Below, piece after piece: positions 8,331-18,153 of a stretch of 25,751 nucleotides of DNA. The first letter of the stretch is position 1; each line of letters opens with the position of its first letter. The position numbers and the translations under genes are program-made. The stretch is taken from IMG/VR virus record IMGVR_UViG_3300042863_000301, positions 1 through 25,751 of that record. The stretch is one strand, 5' to 3'. Under the pieces are notes generated by a model, which was given only the letters and a program-made list of their open reading frames with translations, had not been told where the DNA came from and ran no database searches. This stretch comes from a virus.

Positions 8331-8923
8331 GTCTTCCTAAATGCTGTTTGACCCATATCAGGTATTCTAATAATTTGTAACTTATGCCAATTACAAGCAA
8401 TAAATGTTTCTACTGCTAGCCTAGGACTCATTTGTGCTGATGTTGTGCCATTCTTGTCTATATATTTCCAATCAGTAGCATCATCACATAATATGATGCC
8501 ACCAGTAACTAACATTTTAAAACATAATGTCAAATCTGTCAATACTGTACTTGCATGATGATCTCCATCAATATAAATGAATTCAGGTTTTACCCCTTGA
8601 TTAATTAAATCTAATAATCCATCTTCACTATGTTTTCTAATGAACTCTATATTTTTGTGCTTACACGCATTAATGTTGTACATAAAATTATTATGTATAG
8701 CTACCGGATCTTCTTCAATGTCTACACTTCCAATGTGAGGATCTATTCCGTAAATTTTTAAATTAGGATTATACGGAGTATAAGAATCACTCATAGTACA
8801 AGTAGTATGTCCTTCATATACACCTACTTCTACAATAGTATTAGGGACTCCGTTGTTACGTATAATATGGTCAATATTTTGCATAGCATTGGGAGTCATG
8901 TCCCAAGTTACTTTATACGTCAT
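8324..8923 (-). CDS. Class I SAM-dependent methyltransferase (Methyltransf_24 type)
   Basis: This 199-aa protein has the layout of a Methyltransf_24-like Rossmann methyltransferase. Motif I VEVGVYEG is at residues 31-38, the ribose-binding acid at Asp61 in YGIDPH, the IDGDH motif at 118-122, and the GGIILCDDA strand-loop at 141-149. IDGDH with a following helix is typical of members encoded beside sugar-modifying genes, where they methylate saccharides or similar acceptors. The specific substrate here cannot be told. The length is normal for a stand-alone domain. Its ATG lies inside the last codons of the upstream fusion gene (11-nt overlap), and its own end overlaps the GT25 gene, so the three are tightly coupled. 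This supports one pathway that builds and caps a glycan. Confidence 0.82.
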   Translation of the reverse strand: MTYKVTWDMTPNAMQNIDHIIRNNGVPNTIVEVGVYEGHTTCTMSDSYTPYNPNLKIYGIDPHIGSVDIEEDPVAIHNNFMYNINACKHKNIEFIRKHSEDGLLDLINQGVKPEFIYIDGDHHASTVLTDLTLCFKMLVTGGIILCDDATDWKYIDKNGTTSAQMSPRLAVETFIACNWHKLQIIRIPDMGQTAFRKTC

Positions 8924-10664
8924 TACTTGTTAGTTTTAAAGGTTGCTTTAGTTTTTCTTCAATCAATTGTTCATATTCACTATAGTCGTTGCGACCTGGT
9001 TTGTGAACTTGAATCAAATATTTTGTACTCAATGCAACATTATTAAAATGATTCAATGCATAGTTAAGTTCTTCTTGTCCAATCTCACGCTTGCGTAATT
9101 TTTCTTCCCAAGGTGGAGTATATTCAAACTGCATATCAGCAATTTCAATATCAACATCGTGATCAAATGCTAATGCACTGTCACTTTGACCCTTTTGCAA
9201 CTTCTCTAACAACATGCGTTTATTAAACATATTGAACATACCCATAGTGATTAATCGCTTATGATCCGGATCATCTAGCGCAGTATCACAACGCCAGTGA
9301 GGACTTTGCACTTCCCAAATAGCACCATTATGACTAATACGATACATTTCTTTAATAACATTAATAAAATCACTACTTGTATCACCTAAGTGTTCTAAGA
9401 TATCTTTGGCAACAATGTGGTCAAATTCATTGTCAGCAAAGGGCCAAGGGAATTTATTGAAATCAACAACTTGATCTGGCTTAACGCTTGCACTAATATC
9501 AGCATTAACAAATCCCTCAATCTTCTTAAGACCACAACCCATATTCAATCGTTTAGGTACACGATCCTCATCAGGCATATCAACATGTTGCAGATTAAAT
9601 TTTTCTTCTAACTCTTTGTATAAAGATTGGAATGTATCATTCCATTTACTCTTAGATGTTTGTCTAAATAGTCTTACAGTTTCATAATAAGGTGATCTGC
9701 GATTCTCCGGACTACCGAATGTCCATGTATGATAAGGTAATACAGGTACTAGTACCCATGTTTCTTTACCCATGCCGGCAGCAATGTGTGCAATGCTTGT
9801 ACAACTAGTGATAATGATATCCATGTTACTGATAGCTGCCATTGTATCTTCCCAAGAGATTAAGAAGTGTTGCAAGTCAGTTACATTGGCAGGTAGTTGT
9901 ACTAAGTTATGATCTTTTTGTAAACTATAGATTTCTAGTTCAGAATACTTTGCTAGATTGGTAATGAAGTTCTCCGGGAAACGTCTAAACTGTTGATGTT
10001 CAAACTTGGGATTGCCTGCCCAACGAATACCAACTTTAATTTTATCACTGGTAATCATTGACTTCCAGATCTCAACACTATCAGCTAAAGGTGTTAGATA
10101 TGGTTGACCAGGGAAGTTCTCAAATGTATGTCCACTTACCCAACCTGCACTAAAACCGGGCACCCAGTAATCATGTCCCACAGTATTTGCTTGATTGCGT
10201 AGTATAACTTTATCTACACCTTCAATACGTTCAAATACACTTACTAATTCTGGAGCGGCTGCGATATAAACTTTATCTGCACCTAATTTCTTAAAGCTAG
10301 TCGCAAATCGTGCATGAATAATTTCATCACCATATCCACCCTCAAGCGATATGATAATTGACTTACCTTTAATATCATGTTGATCTGGATTAAAAATTGG
10401 TGCGTCTGTGCGTAATGGTGGACTACCGTATACACTTAAGAAACGACCGTTCTCTAAATATTGGCAACCCTTTTGATAATCACCATCTTGTATTAAGAAC
10501 CAGCCGCGATTGAAACAATGACGCATCCAAATATCTTGGGTGTTTTTACCATTTGGGTCAAGAATCTTTTCTGGACCAATTGCTTCTAGTTTATCACTTA
10601 ATACTCTTGCTTCTTTATGTTTGCCCTCAAGTTGGAGCTTCAACATTTCATCTATTTCATGCAT
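8913..10664 (-). CDS. TPR-GT9-like glycosyltransferase fused to a class I methyltransferase
   Basis: This 583-aa protein appears to have three parts. Residues 1-85 are helical and TPR-like, ending in DYQKGCQYLENGR. Residues about 100-345 resemble the GT-B enzymes of the heptosyltransferase-like GT9 / TPR-glycosyltransferase group: GGYGDEIIHARF (109-120), VGIRWAGNPKF (211-221) with RRFPEN after it, and ITSCTSIAHIAAGMGKETW (285-303) in the donor-binding half. Residues about 370-555 are a SAM methyltransferase, with LNMGCGLKK (373-381), acid Asp389 and the FADNEFDHIVAKDILEHL segment (409-426). A good AGAGGA site precedes the ATG. The union of sugar transfer and methyl capping in one chain suggests control of glycan chain ends. 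Donor, acceptor and target (host envelope or phage fibre) are not visible in the sequence. Confidence 0.78.
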   Translation of the reverse strand: MHEIDEMLKLQLEGKHKEARVLSDKLEAIGPEKILDPNGKNTQDIWMRHCFNRGWFLIQDGDYQKGCQYLENGRFLSVYGSPPLRTDAPIFNPDQHDIKGKSIIISLEGGYGDEIIHARFATSFKKLGADKVYIAAAPELVSVFERIEGVDKVILRNQANTVGHDYWVPGFSAGWVSGHTFENFPGQPYLTPLADSVEIWKSMITSDKIKVGIRWAGNPKFEHQQFRRFPENFITNLAKYSELEIYSLQKDHNLVQLPANVTDLQHFLISWEDTMAAISNMDIIITSCTSIAHIAAGMGKETWVLVPVLPYHTWTFGSPENRRSPYYETVRLFRQTSKSKWNDTFQSLYKELEEKFNLQHVDMPDEDRVPKRLNMGCGLKKIEGFVNADISASVKPDQVVDFNKFPWPFADNEFDHIVAKDILEHLGDTSSDFINVIKEMYRISHNGAIWEVQSPHWRCDTALDDPDHKRLITMGMFNMFNKRMLLEKLQKGQSDSALAFDHDVDIEIADMQFEYTPPWEEKLRKREIGQEELNYALNHFNNVALSTKYLIQVHKPGRNDYSEYEQLIEEKLKQPLKLTSNDV

Positions 10665-10711
10665 GTTTATCCTCTTATAACAATATGCTATTACTTATGC
10701 ATTAATTAGTA
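10665..10711 (-). other. Largest intergenic gap (47 nt), with ribosome-binding site
   Basis: This is the only gap over 10 nt between supported genes. On the minus strand it is AT-rich and ends in TATAAGAGGATAAAC directly before the glycosyltransferase-fusion ATG; AGAGGA is the ribosome-binding site. I see no inverted repeat followed by a T tract, so no intrinsic terminator can be called after the giant gene. The TATAAG element partly resembles the T4 late promoter TATAAATA, but the match is too weak to call one. Confidence 0.4.
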
Positions 10712-13700
10712 TTAAGGATTTTTTATATATCCACCTGTAGAACCGTCTTGTGATACAGAACTTATTCTAGTAGCTACCGCAGTAGGTGTTGACACTATGT
10801 ATGGTCCAGTACCTATCCCGACCTGATAACTAGTATTTAGACCCCAACCATACAATGTTTTAGAGGGGTCTACTGCAAAACTCACATCTTCACCAGCAGT
10901 TACAGTTATCCAGCTTTGGCTTGATATTAATGTAGGGGAATATGTTGAGTATATTCCCACTTGTATAGGGTTGCTACGCTGTATAGTAGTATTGTCACCT
11001 AATTGACCTAAATCACCTGCACCGACAGTATACAATTGACCACTAGTATCTATCATTGCAGCACAACTATTGCCACTTTGTGCAGGATTACCATAGTTAA
11101 AATTAGTACTTATTTGAGTTGGACTACTACGATTTATTAGATCATTTAATCCTAATTTACCATTAATATTATTTCCCCAAACCCATAATGTGCCATCTTC
11201 ACGTTTGGCTTGTATACTTATATTTGATGTATTTGGAGACCCTTCTATATCAGTCCATGCATATATACCACCTACTAAAACCGGCGACGTTTGATTTGTT
11301 GTAGCATTATTTCCTATATAAATACCTGTGCCCATCCCCCAAAGTGAACCATCTGCACGAATAATATGAGAGGTGGTATGTGATATGCTTACTTTTTTAT
11401 ACGTAGACGTACCTAATTGTGTTGGACTACTTCTAGCTATTGCATCATTTAATCCAAGTTGTCCGACATTATTGTATCCCCATATATATAAATAGCCATT
11501 ACTTGCAATTGCAGCACTAGTGAGTTGACCTGCTGATAGCGTAATATAACTCAATGATGTTACTATAGCCGGTGTTGATGTATTTGTTCTGTTATTTGAT
11601 CCTAATTGCCCATCACCATTTAATCCCCAGGTATGCAATTGCATATTACTATCAATAGCCATTGAATGACTTGATCCTGTTGTTATTTTTGTAAATATTG
11701 CCCCTGAAGAAATTTGCACCGGGCTACTTCTATCAATTGTATCACTTAAACCAAGTTGTCCGTATAAATTACTACCCCAACTAAAAATACTACCGTTAGC
11801 TTTTAACGCCATAGTGAAAGACGTACCGGCAGTTACATTTATATAAGTATTGTCAGAACCTATTTGAGATATAAGACTTCTATTTATTGTGTCATTTGTT
11901 CCTAATTGTCCGTATGTATTTTCTCCCCAAGACCATATTGTTCCGTCTGCTCGTAATCCTATAAAATAATTAAGGCCGGCAGCAATTTTTTGCCAACTAT
12001 ATCTTGCGTCAATTGGATTAGTAGCTGCATATCCTCCCCAACCATATAATTTATTATCATTTTTTAACGCTAATGCATGTCGATATCCTGCACTAATTTG
12101 AGTGTAGCTGGTAGAGCTATCAATTATTGTAGGGCTAAAATTATAAGGGTATGCATCTGGGCCGACAACCAACGGACTACTCGTATTAACTGTCCCGGTA
12201 CCTAACTTCCCGCCAGCATATGTTCCCCATACATATAATAGATTACTAGATGATAATGTAGTAATTACGCTTGCGCCAGCTTGTACTTGAGTGTAACTAT
12301 TTGTATTGACAGAAGTAAGTTCAATAGGTATAAATGCATATGCCATAGTTGCAGTATTAATTTGCACTGGACTAGACAGTAGGTTTGATCCTGCATTCCC
12401 GTTATTCAAACCCCATGACCATATATTTGCTATTATGGGTTTGACTGCTAAACTGTTAATTTCTCCAGAACTTATCAACGTCCAACTTGAACTTCCTATT
12501 TGCACTGGGCTTGATCTACTTATTGTAGTACCATCCCCTACTTGCCCTCGAGTATTAATTCCCCATGACCATAATTTATTGGTTGAAGTTGTTGCAGAAT
12601 TAAGATTAGTACCAGCGGCTATTTTACTCCAAACATTTGATGAACCAATTTGTATTGGACTTGATTCTAAAATATTATTACTATACCATATTGATCTAAT
12701 AAACAGTGGGCTAGATTTATTTGTAGCAGTTCCATCACCTAATTGACCTGAAGAATTTAATCCCCAAGTATATAATGCTGTACCTGATATCCCCAATGAA
12801 CTTGCAACGCCTGCCTGAAGAATATACCAGCTTGTTATAGAACCGGCAATTTGTACTGGACTTGACTTACTTATTAAAGTATTATCTCCTAGTTCACCTG
12901 AAGAATTTAATCCCCATCCGTATCCTGTACTATCTGTTAGTAACCCCAATGTATGACTTTGTCCTGCACTAACCTGAGACCAATCGCTAGTACCCATTTG
13001 TACAGGACTACTACGAGTCACTACATCACCTAATCCTAACTGGCCTGCACTATTTAGACCCCATATATACAATTTGTTAGAAGTGTCAATTGCTACACTA
13101 TGAGTAGCACCGGCAACTATTTCTGTTGCCAATAATGTACCAACTTGTACTGGGCTACTACGGCTAATTGTTGAATTATCTCCCAATTGTCCTACAGAGT
13201 TTGTTCCCCATGCCCATACTGTTGAATTTGTTCTAATGCCAATACTGAATCCGTTACCTGCTGTAATTTTAGTCCAAGATTCAGATCCTATTTGTATAGG
13301 GCTGCTTCTATTAATTTTGTATAATAATGAAGATCCTGTTTGTACCGGACTGCTTCTATTTAATGTATTATTTTGCCCCAATTGTCCAGCTGCATTTAAA
13401 CCCCAAACATATAAATCATATGCAATTGCCAAGCTATGACTGCCATTGGCCGAAATCTGAGAGTATGAACTTGTACCTATTTGAGTTGGGCTTGATCTAT
13501 TGATTGTTATTCCTACATTTAATCCTGTTTGCCCAGATGCATTACTTCCCCATGCGTATAAATTCCCAGTACTAGTAATAGCCATTGAATGGCTTGCGCC
13601 TGCGCTAACTATTATCCAAGAACCAGATTCTATTCCTGAACCTATCTGAATTGGACTTGACTTATTAATAACAGTATCATCCCCTAACTGACCAGTTGCA

Positions 13701-16700
13701 TTGGTACCCCATGCATATAATTTTTTATCAGATGTAATTGCCAAACTATGACTATTCCCTGCAGCAACTTGTGACCAACTACTTGACCCTATTTGTACTG
13801 GGCTTGATCTGTTTACTGTAGTTCCATCTCCTAACTGACCAGTTGCATTAGTACCCCATGTATATAGACTATTGGTAAGAGTAATAGCCATTGAATGGCT
13901 TATTCCAGCATTTACTGAGTTCCAAGAACCAGAGCCAATTTGTATCGGGCTTGATCTACTTATAACGGTTCCATTTCCCAATTGACCTGCAGCATTTAAT
14001 CCCCAAGCCCATAGTGTTCCGTTATATGCTACAGCTAATACATGTTGAGTTATTGATACGTCATTCCATCCCCCAACACCTAGTTGAATAGGACTACTTC
14101 TATTGATTGTGGATGCCTGTCCAAATCCTAATACGCCATTGGTATTAGTTCCCCAGCACCAAAGACTATCATCAGTACGAATACCAAAACTTGCATTATT
14201 CCCTGCAGATATTTTTTTCCACATCATTGCACCGATCTGCACCGGGGAACTACGAGATATTGCAGTAGAATCACCTACTTGCCCTGAAGTATTAAATCCC
14301 CAACCAAATAATATATTGTCACTTCGTATAGCTAATGTATGACTAGTACCGGCACTTATAGATTTCCAGCTTAAATTAGCTAATTCACCTGCACTATTTA
14401 AGCCCCAACCCCAAAGTGTATTATCCGATCTTATTGCTAAACTATGACTTATACCAGCCGCAATCTGAATCCAACTATAATCACTACTGATTAAAACAGG
14501 GGTAGATTTATTTACTGTAGTACCATCACCTAAAATTCCTTGAGAATTGTATCCCCAGCCCCAAAGAGAATTGTCAGTTTCTATTGCCAATGTGTGACCA
14601 AGTGTAGAAGTTTTAGCTCTAGCTACCAATGTATATAAACCTGGTATTTGCACTGGATTTGATCTACCTAGTATAGTACCATCCCCTACTTGCCCAACAT
14701 CATTGTTGCCCCATGTAAATAAGGAGTTATCCCCTGATCTAAGATAGGCTTGGCTATCAATTTGTGGAGTTACTGATCCGGTTGTCAATGTTGTTATTCC
14801 AAGTTGTCTTAAACTATTATCTCCCCAAGCATACATATTTCCAGTAGTAGTTATTCCCAATGTATGACTAGTGCCGGCGCTGACCGCAGACCAACTACTG
14901 CTACCTATTTGAACAGGACTACTTCTGTACTGAATCAATGTTGCAGAATTAATTTGTACTGGACTACTACGTATGACTGAAGTTCCGTTACTTATACTAC
15001 TACCCCATCCATATAAATTAGTAAGAGTTCCAGTAGTGCCAGGCACTCCACCTGCAGTAATACCTAATGTTGTGCTAAGAGCAATTACTACCATACTCCA
15101 AGATAGTGTTCCGACCTGAGTTGGGGAACTTCTAGCAATAGTTGTACTTAACCCTAAAACTCCGCGTCCATTGTCTGGGCCCCAGCCTAATATAGTGCCG
15201 TCGAGTCTAGTTGCTAATGTACCAAAATTTCCTGTTGTAACCCCACTAAAAAAGTTGTTAGGAGCCACTTGTACAGGTGAACTTCTATAAGTTGGTAAAA
15301 TAGCATTCTGGCCTAACTGGCCGCTTGCATTCGATCCCCAACCCCATAAGGTATTATCAGATTTTATAGCAAATCCATTAAGTACACCTGCATCAGCATA
15401 TCTCCATGTACCTAATAATTGGATTGGTGAAGTTATTGTTCCGATACTGTTATTACCTAAAGTTCCGTAAGCATTATCCCCCCACGACCATAAACTATTA
15501 TCTGACTTTATTCCAAAGGCAAAAGAGCCAAAACCTGACGTAGTAGTAGAATTAGAAATTAAAGTCCAGGATCCTGGTACTTGAACTGGACTACTTCTAG
15601 TTATTTGATCACCTATACCCAATTGACCATTGATATTATATCCCCATGTATATAGTTGCCCACTAGTATTGATCGCGGCTGCGTTTAATGTCCCTACTGA
15701 TAATTTACTCCAACTAGTTCCTACACCCATTTGTACTGGGCTAGACCTAGCAGTGTTTATAGTATATGCATCCCATAATACACCAGTTTGATTGTATCCC
15801 CATCCCCATAGTGTCCCGTCAGTCTTAATACCTATGGCATAACTTTGACCAACACCCACAGAAGACCAACTGCCGGGAACTTGCACAGGGCTACTTCTAG
15901 CAATAGTGGCTGCTTCTCCGGTACCAAATACGCCATTTCTATTAGTACCCCAAACCCACAATGTACTGTCGCTTCTTAATGCAAAGCTAGCATCTGCCCC
16001 AAATGAAGCATATCCCTTATCTTGGAAAACAGTAGACCATTGATAAGGGGCTACCGAAGTTCCCAGTTGACCCAGTGTATCATCCCCCCAACCAAATAAC
16101 TTACCAGCAGTATCAATCACAAAAGATTGTGATCCATTTGCACTAATTTGAGTGTAAGAGCCAGTACCCGATGTTATTAGTTGAGGTGTTGCATTTAATC
16201 TTCCCCAAGTATATACTAAATTGGTATTAGTCAATGCTAATGTGTCATCAATACCAGCACTAATTGCAGTATAACTCAACACTGGTGCCGCTGTAATTTG
16301 AATTGGACTACTTCGACTTACAGAATTACCGACAATACCTATATATCCATTATTCAATCCCCATGCCCATATAGTATAATCACTTCTAATTGCAACGGTT
16401 CTACTACCAACAGCACTTACCTTTAGCCAAAATCCACCTTCATCCCATGCATTTATTTGTACCGGGCTACTACGCAATATTGTAGTACCGTCACCTAACT
16501 GACCTGCACTATTTAGACCCCATAAAAATAATCTACCATCACTGCGAATTGCGGCTGAATGACTTTGGCCTGCACTAAGTTGTGTCCAACTATATGTAAG
16601 CGGTGTTGTATTAAAATCGCTGGTTAATAATAGTGTTTTACTACCCCACCCCCACAAAGTATAATCATCTTGTATCCCAAAAGAATTTACAGCACTTGCA

Positions 16701-18142
16701 ATACTATAACCAGCTAATGTTCCTACACTAGTTCTCCAATTAGCACTATGTATTTGTACGGGACTACTGCGATATATTTGATCATTGGTGCCCAATATTG
16801 AATTATCGTTGCGACCCCAAGCATATAGTTTATTATTTAATTTAACAGCAAATACACTGACTGTTGTAGCTTGTACTATAGACCATGAACTAACTCCTAC
16901 TTGTATAGGACTACTTCTATTAAGTGTTGAAGTATTACCAAGCTGTCCTGAAGAATTAAGGCCCCATGCCCACAATGTGTTATTCGTTTGAATACCATAA
17001 CTTGATACATCACCTATTGATACCGATGTCCAACTGCCGACGCCAGTAATTTGCACTGGGCTTGATCTGCTGATTGTGGTATTATTTCCTAGTTGACCGG
17101 AAGTCCCTAATCCCCATAAATACATGGTGCTATCAGATTTAATCGCTGCTTTATGTGATTTTCCTGCAGACACAGTAATCCAAGATCCATTAACCTGTAC
17201 AGGACTACTACGAGTTATAGTAGTCCCGTTTCCAATTTGACCTACGTTATTATTACCCCAACACCATAATGTACCGTCGGTGCGTATAGCAGCTGGGGCC
17301 GCGCCTACCCCGCCCCCGTTAACTACAACCATAGACCAGGTATCAGTGCTAATTTGTGTAGGGCTACTGCGATTTATTACATCATTTAATCCTAACTGAC
17401 CAGTAGTGTTTATACCCCACCCAAACAGTATACCGTCTGTTCTAATGGCTAAAGTATATTCATCGTTTCCTGCAATTTGACTCCATGAGTTTGTTATTGC
17501 GGTTGAATATCCCAATTGCCCATATGTATTATCCCCAAAAGTTACTATTTTATAATCAGTTGTTAATCCTACAGTATAATTATTGCCAGCATCAACTTGT
17601 AGATAAGAACTTGTGCCAATTTGTAATGGACTACTTAAATTATAATATAGATATTGTCCAGTTTGACCTAAAGTGCCGGCTCCCCAAGCCCATAATGTAT
17701 TGTCACTTTTTAATGCAACAACGTGGCTTTGTCCAGCACCTATACTATTCCAACTAATTGTGTTTACTTGTACAGGACTACTACGATATGCATTTGACGG
17801 AATGTTGACTCCAAGTTCTCCATATTGGCTATATCCCCAACCAAATAATAAGTTGTCACTACTTAATGCTAATGAATAATTTAATCCAGTATAAACTCCT
17901 ATCCAAGTACTAGAGCCTATTTGAATTGGACTAGACGTATTTATTATATCATTATTACCTAGTTGTCCGTAGTTATTTGTCCCCCACGCATAAAGTTTTC
18001 CATCAACACCTATAGCAAGTGCATGGCTTATACCTATACTTACTTGTTTAAAATTACTAGCTAGTAAATATGGTGAGGGAATATAACTATTGCTAAATGC
18101 AGAAAGTTGTGTTGGATTTGATCGATTAGTAGTTATACTCAT
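10712..18142 (-). CDS. Giant RCC1-repeat beta-propeller protein, second of a pair, 2476 aa
   Basis: The protein consists almost wholly of RCC1-type units of about 48-52 residues, with the consensus SW-x-x-ISAG-x-x-HSLAI-x-x-D-x-x-LY-x-WG-x-N-x-x-GQLGD-x-T-x-x-x-RSSPVQIG. I count about 48 units by hand. RCC1 units form the blades of beta-propellers, usually seven per ring in RCC1 and BLIP-II, so this chain could hold six or seven propellers. Irregular units without the RSSPVQ strand, or with it doubled, break the array at intervals. The N-terminus (MSITTNRSNPTQL) is only the last strand of a unit; the C-terminus ends in a non-repeat Gly/Ser tail (GSTGGYIKNP). No signal peptide or membrane segment is seen. 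Its ATG overlaps the first giant gene's stop, with GGAG 7 nt upstream. It is probably a tail-fibre or adhesin component; RCC1 recognition is firm, the role inferred. Confidence 0.85.
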   Translation of the reverse strand: MSITTNRSNPTQLSAFSNSYIPSPYLLASNFKQVSIGISHALAIGVDGKLYAWGTNNYGQLGNNDIINTSSPIQIGSSTWIGVYTGLNYSLALSSDNLLFGWGYSQYGELGVNIPSNAYRSSPVQVNTISWNSIGAGQSHVVALKSDNTLWAWGAGTLGQTGQYLYYNLSSPLQIGTSSYLQVDAGNNYTVGLTTDYKIVTFGDNTYGQLGYSTAITNSWSQIAGNDEYTLAIRTDGILFGWGINTTGQLGLNDVINRSSPTQISTDTWSMVVVNGGGVGAAPAAIRTDGTLWCWGNNNVGQIGNGTTITRSSPVQVNGSWITVSAGKSHKAAIKSDSTMYLWGLGTSGQLGNNTTISRSSPVQITGVGSWTSVSIGDVSSYGIQTNNTLWAWGLNSSGQLGNTSTLNRSSPIQVGVSSWSIVQATTVSVFAVKLNNKLYAWGRNDNSILGTNDQIYRSSPVQIHSANWRTSVGTLAGYSIASAVNSFGIQDDYTLWGWGSKTLLLTSDFNTTPLTYSWTQLSAGQSHSAAIRSDGRLFLWGLNSAGQLGDGTTILRSSPVQINAWDEGGFWLKVSAVGSRTVAIRSDYTIWAWGLNNGYIGIVGNSVSRSSPIQITAAPVLSYTAISAGIDDTLALTNTNLVYTWGRLNATPQLITSGTGSYTQISANGSQSFVIDTAGKLFGWGDDTLGQLGTSVAPYQWSTVFQDKGYASFGADASFALRSDSTLWVWGTNRNGVFGTGEAATIARSSPVQVPGSWSSVGVGQSYAIGIKTDGTLWGWGYNQTGVLWDAYTINTARSSPVQMGVGTSWSKLSVGTLNAAAINTSGQLYTWGYNINGQLGIGDQITRSSPVQVPGSWTLISNSTTTSGFGSFAFGIKSDNSLWSWGDNAYGTLGNNSIGTITSPIQLLGTWRYADAGVLNGFAIKSDNTLWGWGSNASGQLGQNAILPTYRSSPVQVAPNNFFSGVTTGNFGTLATRLDGTILGWGPDNGRGVLGLSTTIARSSPTQVGTLSWSMVVIALSTTLGITAGGVPGTTGTLTNLYGWGSSISNGTSVIRSSPVQINSATLIQYRSSPVQIGSSSWSAVSAGTSHTLGITTTGNMYAWGDNSLRQLGITTLTTGSVTPQIDSQAYLRSGDNSLFTWGNNDVGQVGDGTILGRSNPVQIPGLYTLVARAKTSTLGHTLAIETDNSLWGWGYNSQGILGDGTTVNKSTPVLISSDYSWIQIAAGISHSLAIRSDNTLWGWGLNSAGELANLSWKSISAGTSHTLAIRSDNILFGWGFNTSGQVGDSTAISRSSPVQIGAMMWKKISAGNNASFGIRTDDSLWCWGTNTNGVLGFGQASTINRSSPIQLGVGGWNDVSITQHVLAVAYNGTLWAWGLNAAGQLGNGTVISRSSPIQIGSGSWNSVNAGISHSMAITLTNSLYTWGTNATGQLGDGTTVNRSSPVQIGSSSWSQVAAGNSHSLAITSDKKLYAWGTNATGQLGDDTVINKSSPIQIGSGIESGSWIIVSAGASHSMAITSTGNLYAWGSNASGQTGLNVGITINRSSPTQIGTSSYSQISANGSHSLAIAYDLYVWGLNAAGQLGQNNTLNRSSPVQTGSSLLYKINRSSPIQIGSESWTKITAGNGFSIGIRTNSTVWAWGTNSVGQLGDNSTISRSSPVQVGTLLATEIVAGATHSVAIDTSNKLYIWGLNSAGQLGLGDVVTRSSPVQMGTSDWSQVSAGQSHTLGLLTDSTGYGWGLNSSGELGDNTLISKSSPVQIAGSITSWYILQAGVASSLGISGTALYTWGLNSSGQLGDGTATNKSSPLFIRSIWYSNNILESSPIQIGSSNVWSKIAAGTNLNSATTSTNKLWSWGINTRGQVGDGTTISRSSPVQIGSSSWTLISSGEINSLAVKPIIANIWSWGLNNGNAGSNLLSSPVQINTATMAYAFIPIELTSVNTNSYTQVQAGASVITTLSSSNLLYVWGTYAGGKLGTGTVNTSSPLVVGPDAYPYNFSPTIIDSSTSYTQISAGYRHALALKNDNKLYGWGGYAATNPIDARYSWQKIAAGLNYFIGLRADGTIWSWGENTYGQLGTNDTINRSLISQIGSDNTYINVTAGTSFTMALKANGSIFSWGSNLYGQLGLSDTIDRSSPVQISSGAIFTKITTGSSHSMAIDSNMQLHTWGLNGDGQLGSNNRTNTSTPAIVTSLSYITLSAGQLTSAAIASNGYLYIWGYNNVGQLGLNDAIARSSPTQLGTSTYKKVSISHTTSHIIRADGSLWGMGTGIYIGNNATTNQTSPVLVGGIYAWTDIEGSPNTSNISIQAKREDGTLWVWGNNINGKLGLNDLINRSSPTQISTNFNYGNPAQSGNSCAAMIDTSGQLYTVGAGDLGQLGDNTTIQRSNPIQVGIYSTYSPTLISSQSWITVTAGEDVSFAVDPSKTLYGWGLNTSYQVGIGTGPYIVSTPTAVATRISSVSQDGSTGGYIKNP
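11122..11158. repeat. 37-nt exact repeat shared by both giant genes (copy 1)
   Basis: These 37 bases recur without a mismatch at 19304-19340, about 8.2 kb away in the other giant gene. Both copies encode the LGLNDLINRSSP part of an RCC1 unit. Because most units differ widely in synonymous positions, exact identity points to recent exchange between the two genes. Confidence 0.8.
13684..13860. repeat. Tandem near-identical RCC1 unit segments, 147-nt period
   Basis: Bases 13684-13713 and 13831-13860 match at 29 of 30 positions and are 147 nt (49 codons) apart, exactly one RCC1 unit. The encoded units share TNATGQLGD with near-identical flanks (SW..V.AG.SHS.AIT). This looks like a recent local unit duplication or conversion. 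Confidence 0.7.
13921..13951. repeat. 31-nt near-identical segment shared with 22161-22191
   Basis: 30 of 31 bases match between the second giant gene (here) and the first (22161-22191). The segment encodes the SSPIQIG-S-x-SWN end of a unit and the start of the next. It is a second sign of sequence exchange between the two giant genes. Confidence 0.65.
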
Positions 18143-18153
18143 GTCAGATCTCC
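18139..18153 (-). promoter_or_regulatory. ATGA stop/start junction with GGAG site inside an RCC1 unit
   Basis: On the minus strand GGAG (18153-18150) lies 7 nt before ATG (18142-18140), and the ATG overlaps the TGA (18141-18139) of the first giant gene. This fits termination-reinitiation or independent initiation. No slippery heptamer is evident, so programmed frameshifting is less likely, though a -1 shift here would join the two repeat arrays into one open frame. Confidence 0.75.

Noticed and set aside
10665-10711. Possible terminator or promoter in the largest gap
   Set aside because: No stem-loop with T tract and no good promoter match were found; only the ribosome-binding site is supported.
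12306-12746. Plus-strand open frames with repeated CTGLD-like segments opposite the giant genes (also 13236-13439, 18977-19342, 20282-20533 and others)
   Set aside because: They are antisense readings of the RCC1 repeats; their repeated motifs mirror the RSSPVQ codons. They have no convincing ribosome-binding sites or family resemblance.
18139-18142. Programmed -1 frameshift between the two giant genes
   Set aside because: No slippery heptamer or clear downstream stem is visible, while a GGAG site is well placed for the second ATG. Kept only as an alternative in the findings.
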